A DNA stretch of 64,000 nt from Prionailurus bengalensis (taxonomy: Eukaryota > Chordata > Mammalia > Carnivora > Felidae). The stretch spans positions 35,073,501 to 35,137,500 of the forward strand of contig NC_057348.1 of assembly GCF_016509475.1 (NCBI RefSeq), given 5' to 3'. The stretch's first letter is position 1; every line of letters begins with the position of its first letter. Both the position numbers and the translations under genes were made by a program. Below, piece by piece: positions 61,546-64,000 of the stretch. A model generated the notes under the pieces. The model had not been told where the DNA came from, ran no database searches, and saw only the letters and a list, made by a program, of their open reading frames with translations.

Positions 61546-62423
61546 TTTTTTGCACATTGAACTTTTGTGGCCACCCTGTTTCAAGCCACAAATTGGCGCT
61601 ACTTTTTTCCAAGAACATTCCCTCAGTTTGTGTGTCTGTGTTATATTTTGGTAATTCCTGCAAGATTTCAAACTTTTTCATGATTGTTATGTTGTTATGG
61701 TGACCTCGATCAGTGAGCTTGGATGTTATGCTTGTAATTGCTTTGGGGTGCCACACACCACGCCCACGTAAGATTGCAGACTTAATGTTTCGTGTTCTCT
61801 GACTGGTCCCATCAGTAGGCCAATCCCATCTCTCTGCCTTGCCTGGGACCTCACAAGAGAACTAGAATTAGAAGTGGAGCCTGAAGATGGGGCTGAATTG
61901 CTGGAATCTCATGATAAACTTGAATGGATGAGAAGTTGCTTCTTATGGATGAGCAAAGTGGTTTCTTGAGATGCAATCTACTCTTGGTGAAATGCTATGA
62001 AGATTGTTGACATCACACAAATGATTTAGAATATTACACCAACTTAGGTGATAAAAAAGTGGTGGAATTCACTCCAATTCTGAAGGAAGTTCTACAGTGG
62101 GAAAAATGCTATCAAACAGCATCTTATGCTACCAAGAAATCATTTGTGAAAGGAAGTCAATCAAGGTGGGAGACTTCATCGTAGTGTTATTTTAAGTAAT
62201 TGTCATAGCCACCCCAACATTCAGCAAACACCACCTTGATCAGTCAGCAGGCATCAGCGTTGAACACTGAGACAAGACCCTCCAGCAGCAAAATGATTCT
62301 GACTCACTGAAAGATCAAAAGGTGGTTAGCATTTTTTTAGCAATCATGTATTTTTTAATGAAGGGGTGTGTGCTGTTTTTTTGATAGAATGCCACTGTGC
62401 ATTTAATAGACTTCAGTATAGTA

Positions 62424-62456
62424 CACTTGATCTTAGCCAAAAGGTTGAGAAGCAAT
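62424..62456 (-). pseudogene. Short U2 snRNA retropseudogene (5' end only)
   Basis: On the minus strand the 33 bases match the first 33 bases of U2 snRNA with three transitions (positions 3, 11 and 12). The unbroken core is ttggctaagatcaagtg. A near-perfect 19-bp duplication of the Tigger target flanks it: aatagacttcagtatagta at 62405-62423 and aatagactacagtatagta at 62454-62472. It is far too short to be functional. Confidence 0.8.
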
Positions 62457-62595
62457 AGACTACAGTATAGTATAAACATAACTTTTATGTGCACTGGAAC
62501 AAAAAATTTCATTAGATTCATATTGCGATATTCCCTTCATTGCAGTGGTTTGGAACTGGAACTGAATCTTTGATATTTCCAAGTTATGTCAGTTT

Positions 62596-62665
62596 AGAAA
62601 GAAAGAAGGAAAGAAAGAAAGAAAGAAAGAAAGAAAGGAAGAAAGAAAGGAATGAAGGAAGAAAG
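62596..62665. repeat. (GAAA)n microsatellite
   Basis: Purine-only run of GAAA and GGAA units starting about four bases after the Tigger right end. It might be the remains of a SINE or L1 tail. Confidence 0.93.
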
Positions 62666-62959
62666 TCTTAGATCAAAGTTAGGGCAAGAGTTCCTACAAG
62701 AGTGAAACCCATAATGCCACAGGGAAACAATAGAGGGAGATTAGATTAAAAATTTTTACACGGAAATATTTCAAGTAACTAGAAGCTCCTATGAAAATAA
62801 AAAGCACCATGATGAACAAATGACATGAATATAAACTTCAGGAAAAAAGAGGTAGATAGGAGCAATAAATAAGAAAAAGAAAGGGTTGGCTTCATTAATT
62901 GTATTAAAGAACTGCAAAATAAAACAAAGATAATATTACCTGTTAAATTTATACATATT

Positions 62960-63300
62960 TAAAATAAATACAAGTGCCCAATGTGGCTACAACTGTGTGG
63001 GGAAAATGAGTACTCTTCTAACCTGTTGGTGGAAGTGTAAATTGTTATATTCTTCTAAGGGACAGGTTAGCAAATATATACAGAGCCTAAACAAGTTTAA
63101 ATCCTCTAGTCTAAATTTTATTTCTAGGGATTATCTTAAACAAATACTTACGTTTGCAATCAAAGATTTCTGTTCAAATTTGTTAACTGCGCCGATATAT
63201 TTAATGATGAAAATTTGGAAACCACGTAAGTGGCAAATAGTTGATAAAAAGTCTACTACAATACTGAGCAACCCCAACAAATTTTATAAAATTTAAATTT
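62960..63300 (+). mobile_element. L1 ORF2 3'-end fragment, old
   Basis: Contains ctgttggtggaagtgtaaat, ttctagggattatcttaaac and atttggaaaccacgtaagtg, an old L1M-like order. It has many stops and is non-coding. Confidence 0.6.
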
Positions 63301-63417
63301 ACTTAAAGAAGCCATGTACGCACACTGTAAGATTTTTAAACTCTCTGAAGATAATAGCCGCTTAATACTTTCTTTTATTTCTTCAAGAAATGTTCTATCT
63401 ATGCATTTTCTATTTAT

Positions 63418-63485
63418 ATGTATTTGTGTCTATTTCTGTATCTATCTACATCAATGTCTATATATCTATATCTATGTATCTATTT
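63418..63485. repeat. (TCTATATA/TCTG)n-like tetranucleotide region
   Basis: Degenerate TCTA-type repeats (ctatatctatatctatgtat). Confidence 0.8.
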
Positions 63486-63559
63486 ATCTGGCCCACAGCT
63501 TGTCTTTGTAAACAGTTTTGTTGGAAATCACTCACACCCATATGTGTGTGTATTGTCTA

Positions 63560-63655
63560 CTTCAGCTTTCCAGTTACAATGGCAGAGTTGAATAGTTGTG
63601 ACAAAGACCATACCAGTAAAAATGTATAATATCTGGCCCTTTGAATAAAAGTTCA
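63560..63655 (-). mobile_element. MER5A-like fragment
   Basis: Antisense partial copy with ggcagagttgaatagttgtg, acaaagaccataccagtaaa and atctggccctttgaataaaa. Part of one end is missing. Confidence 0.65.
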
Positions 63656-63812
63656 TCGACCTCTCCACCAGAATACAAACTCATTAGAACATAAGCTAAG
63701 TGAGTGCAAATATTTTTCTCTGGTTTGTTTGCTATTGCCTTCCCAATGCCTACAACAGTGCCTAGAACATGGTAGGTGCTCAGTCAATATTTGTGGGGTG
63801 AATGAGTGGGAT
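63655..63812 (+). mobile_element. LINE-2 3' end
   Basis: Contains agaatacaaactcattagaa, cagtgcctagaacatggtag and gtgctcagtcaatatttgtg, the classic L2 3' end with the terminal gggtgaatgag. Confidence 0.75.
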
Positions 63813-64000
63813 TAGTTGCTTCTGTTAATGTACACTAATGTGATTTCCACATTTGGTGAGATTTTTAGTATTACAAATAATGCTGCAAAGAGCATAGATC
63901 TTGGCTCACTTCTGCAAATGTATCAGAAATAACATTTTGAGAAGTATTTAATGACAAACTATTGACATATAAACATTTTTAAAAATAGGTTAACATTTTG

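Larger units (their letters stand above)
61423..62592 (+). mobile_element. Tigger1-like DNA transposon, internally deleted
   Basis: The left end agcatacctcattttattgc and the right end (gatatttccaagttatgtca) match inverted repeats of the Tigger (TcMar) family. The left part follows the Tigger1 5' region with an inserted (GT)n. Near 61852 it jumps straight to sequence from the far end of the transposase gene (gaactagaattagaagtgga onward), so most of the transposase is deleted. The remaining coding part is broken. It also contains a U2 snRNA-like insertion at 62424-62456. Confidence 0.85.

Noticed and set aside
62424..62456. Functional U2 snRNA gene
   Set aside because: Only the first 33 bases are present, with no U2 promoter elements or remaining body.
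61423..62592. Active Tigger transposase gene
   Set aside because: Most of the coding region is deleted and the remainder is interrupted by stops and an insertion.

Overview
The window is nuclear DNA from a carnivore, very probably a cat-family species. The best evidence is the set of about 22 tRNA-derived CAN-SINE copies. Most read gcgcctgggtggctcagt at the head, then tcgagccccg and a CT-rich stretch before an A-rich tail, which is the felid (SINEC_Fc-like) form and not the usual dog form. No bacterial-style gene organisation is present.

The one gene I can support is SUCLG2, the GDP-forming succinyl-CoA ligase beta subunit, on the minus strand. Coding exon 1 (53388-53471, 28 codons) lies in a CpG island and ends at a CAG|GTGAGC donor. 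Exon 2 (826-967, 47 codons plus one base) follows a strong CT-tract/TAG acceptor and ends at a GTAAGC donor. Together they encode the mitochondrial presequence and the start of the mature enzyme (LNLQEYQSKKL...). Intron 1 is 968-53387 (about 52.4 kb). Positions 1-825 are the beginning of intron 2. Later exons lie to the left of the window.

Intron 1 holds no other gene that I can recognise. It is a layered record of transposons: CAN-SINEs (many with clear target-site duplications), older MIR and L2 pieces, L1 3'-end fragments, MER5A-type hAT elements, several LTR fragments of ancient endogenous retroviruses, and simple repeats. Two nested insertions give relative ages: a SINE inside an L1 fragment (33660-34290), and a SINE inside the tail of another SINE (47849-48331).

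The region 53480-53760 is the SUCLG2 promoter within a CpG island, with GC boxes and a GGA repeat. From 53760 to 64000 is upstream intergenic or divergent-transcript territory with MIR, L2, two SINEs, an internally deleted Tigger1-like DNA transposon (61423-62592) and an L1 fragment. The most curious object is a 33-base copy of the 5' end of U2 snRNA inserted inside that Tigger and bounded by a 19-bp target duplication. No previously undescribed biological system was found. The findings are of the ordinary genomic kind.
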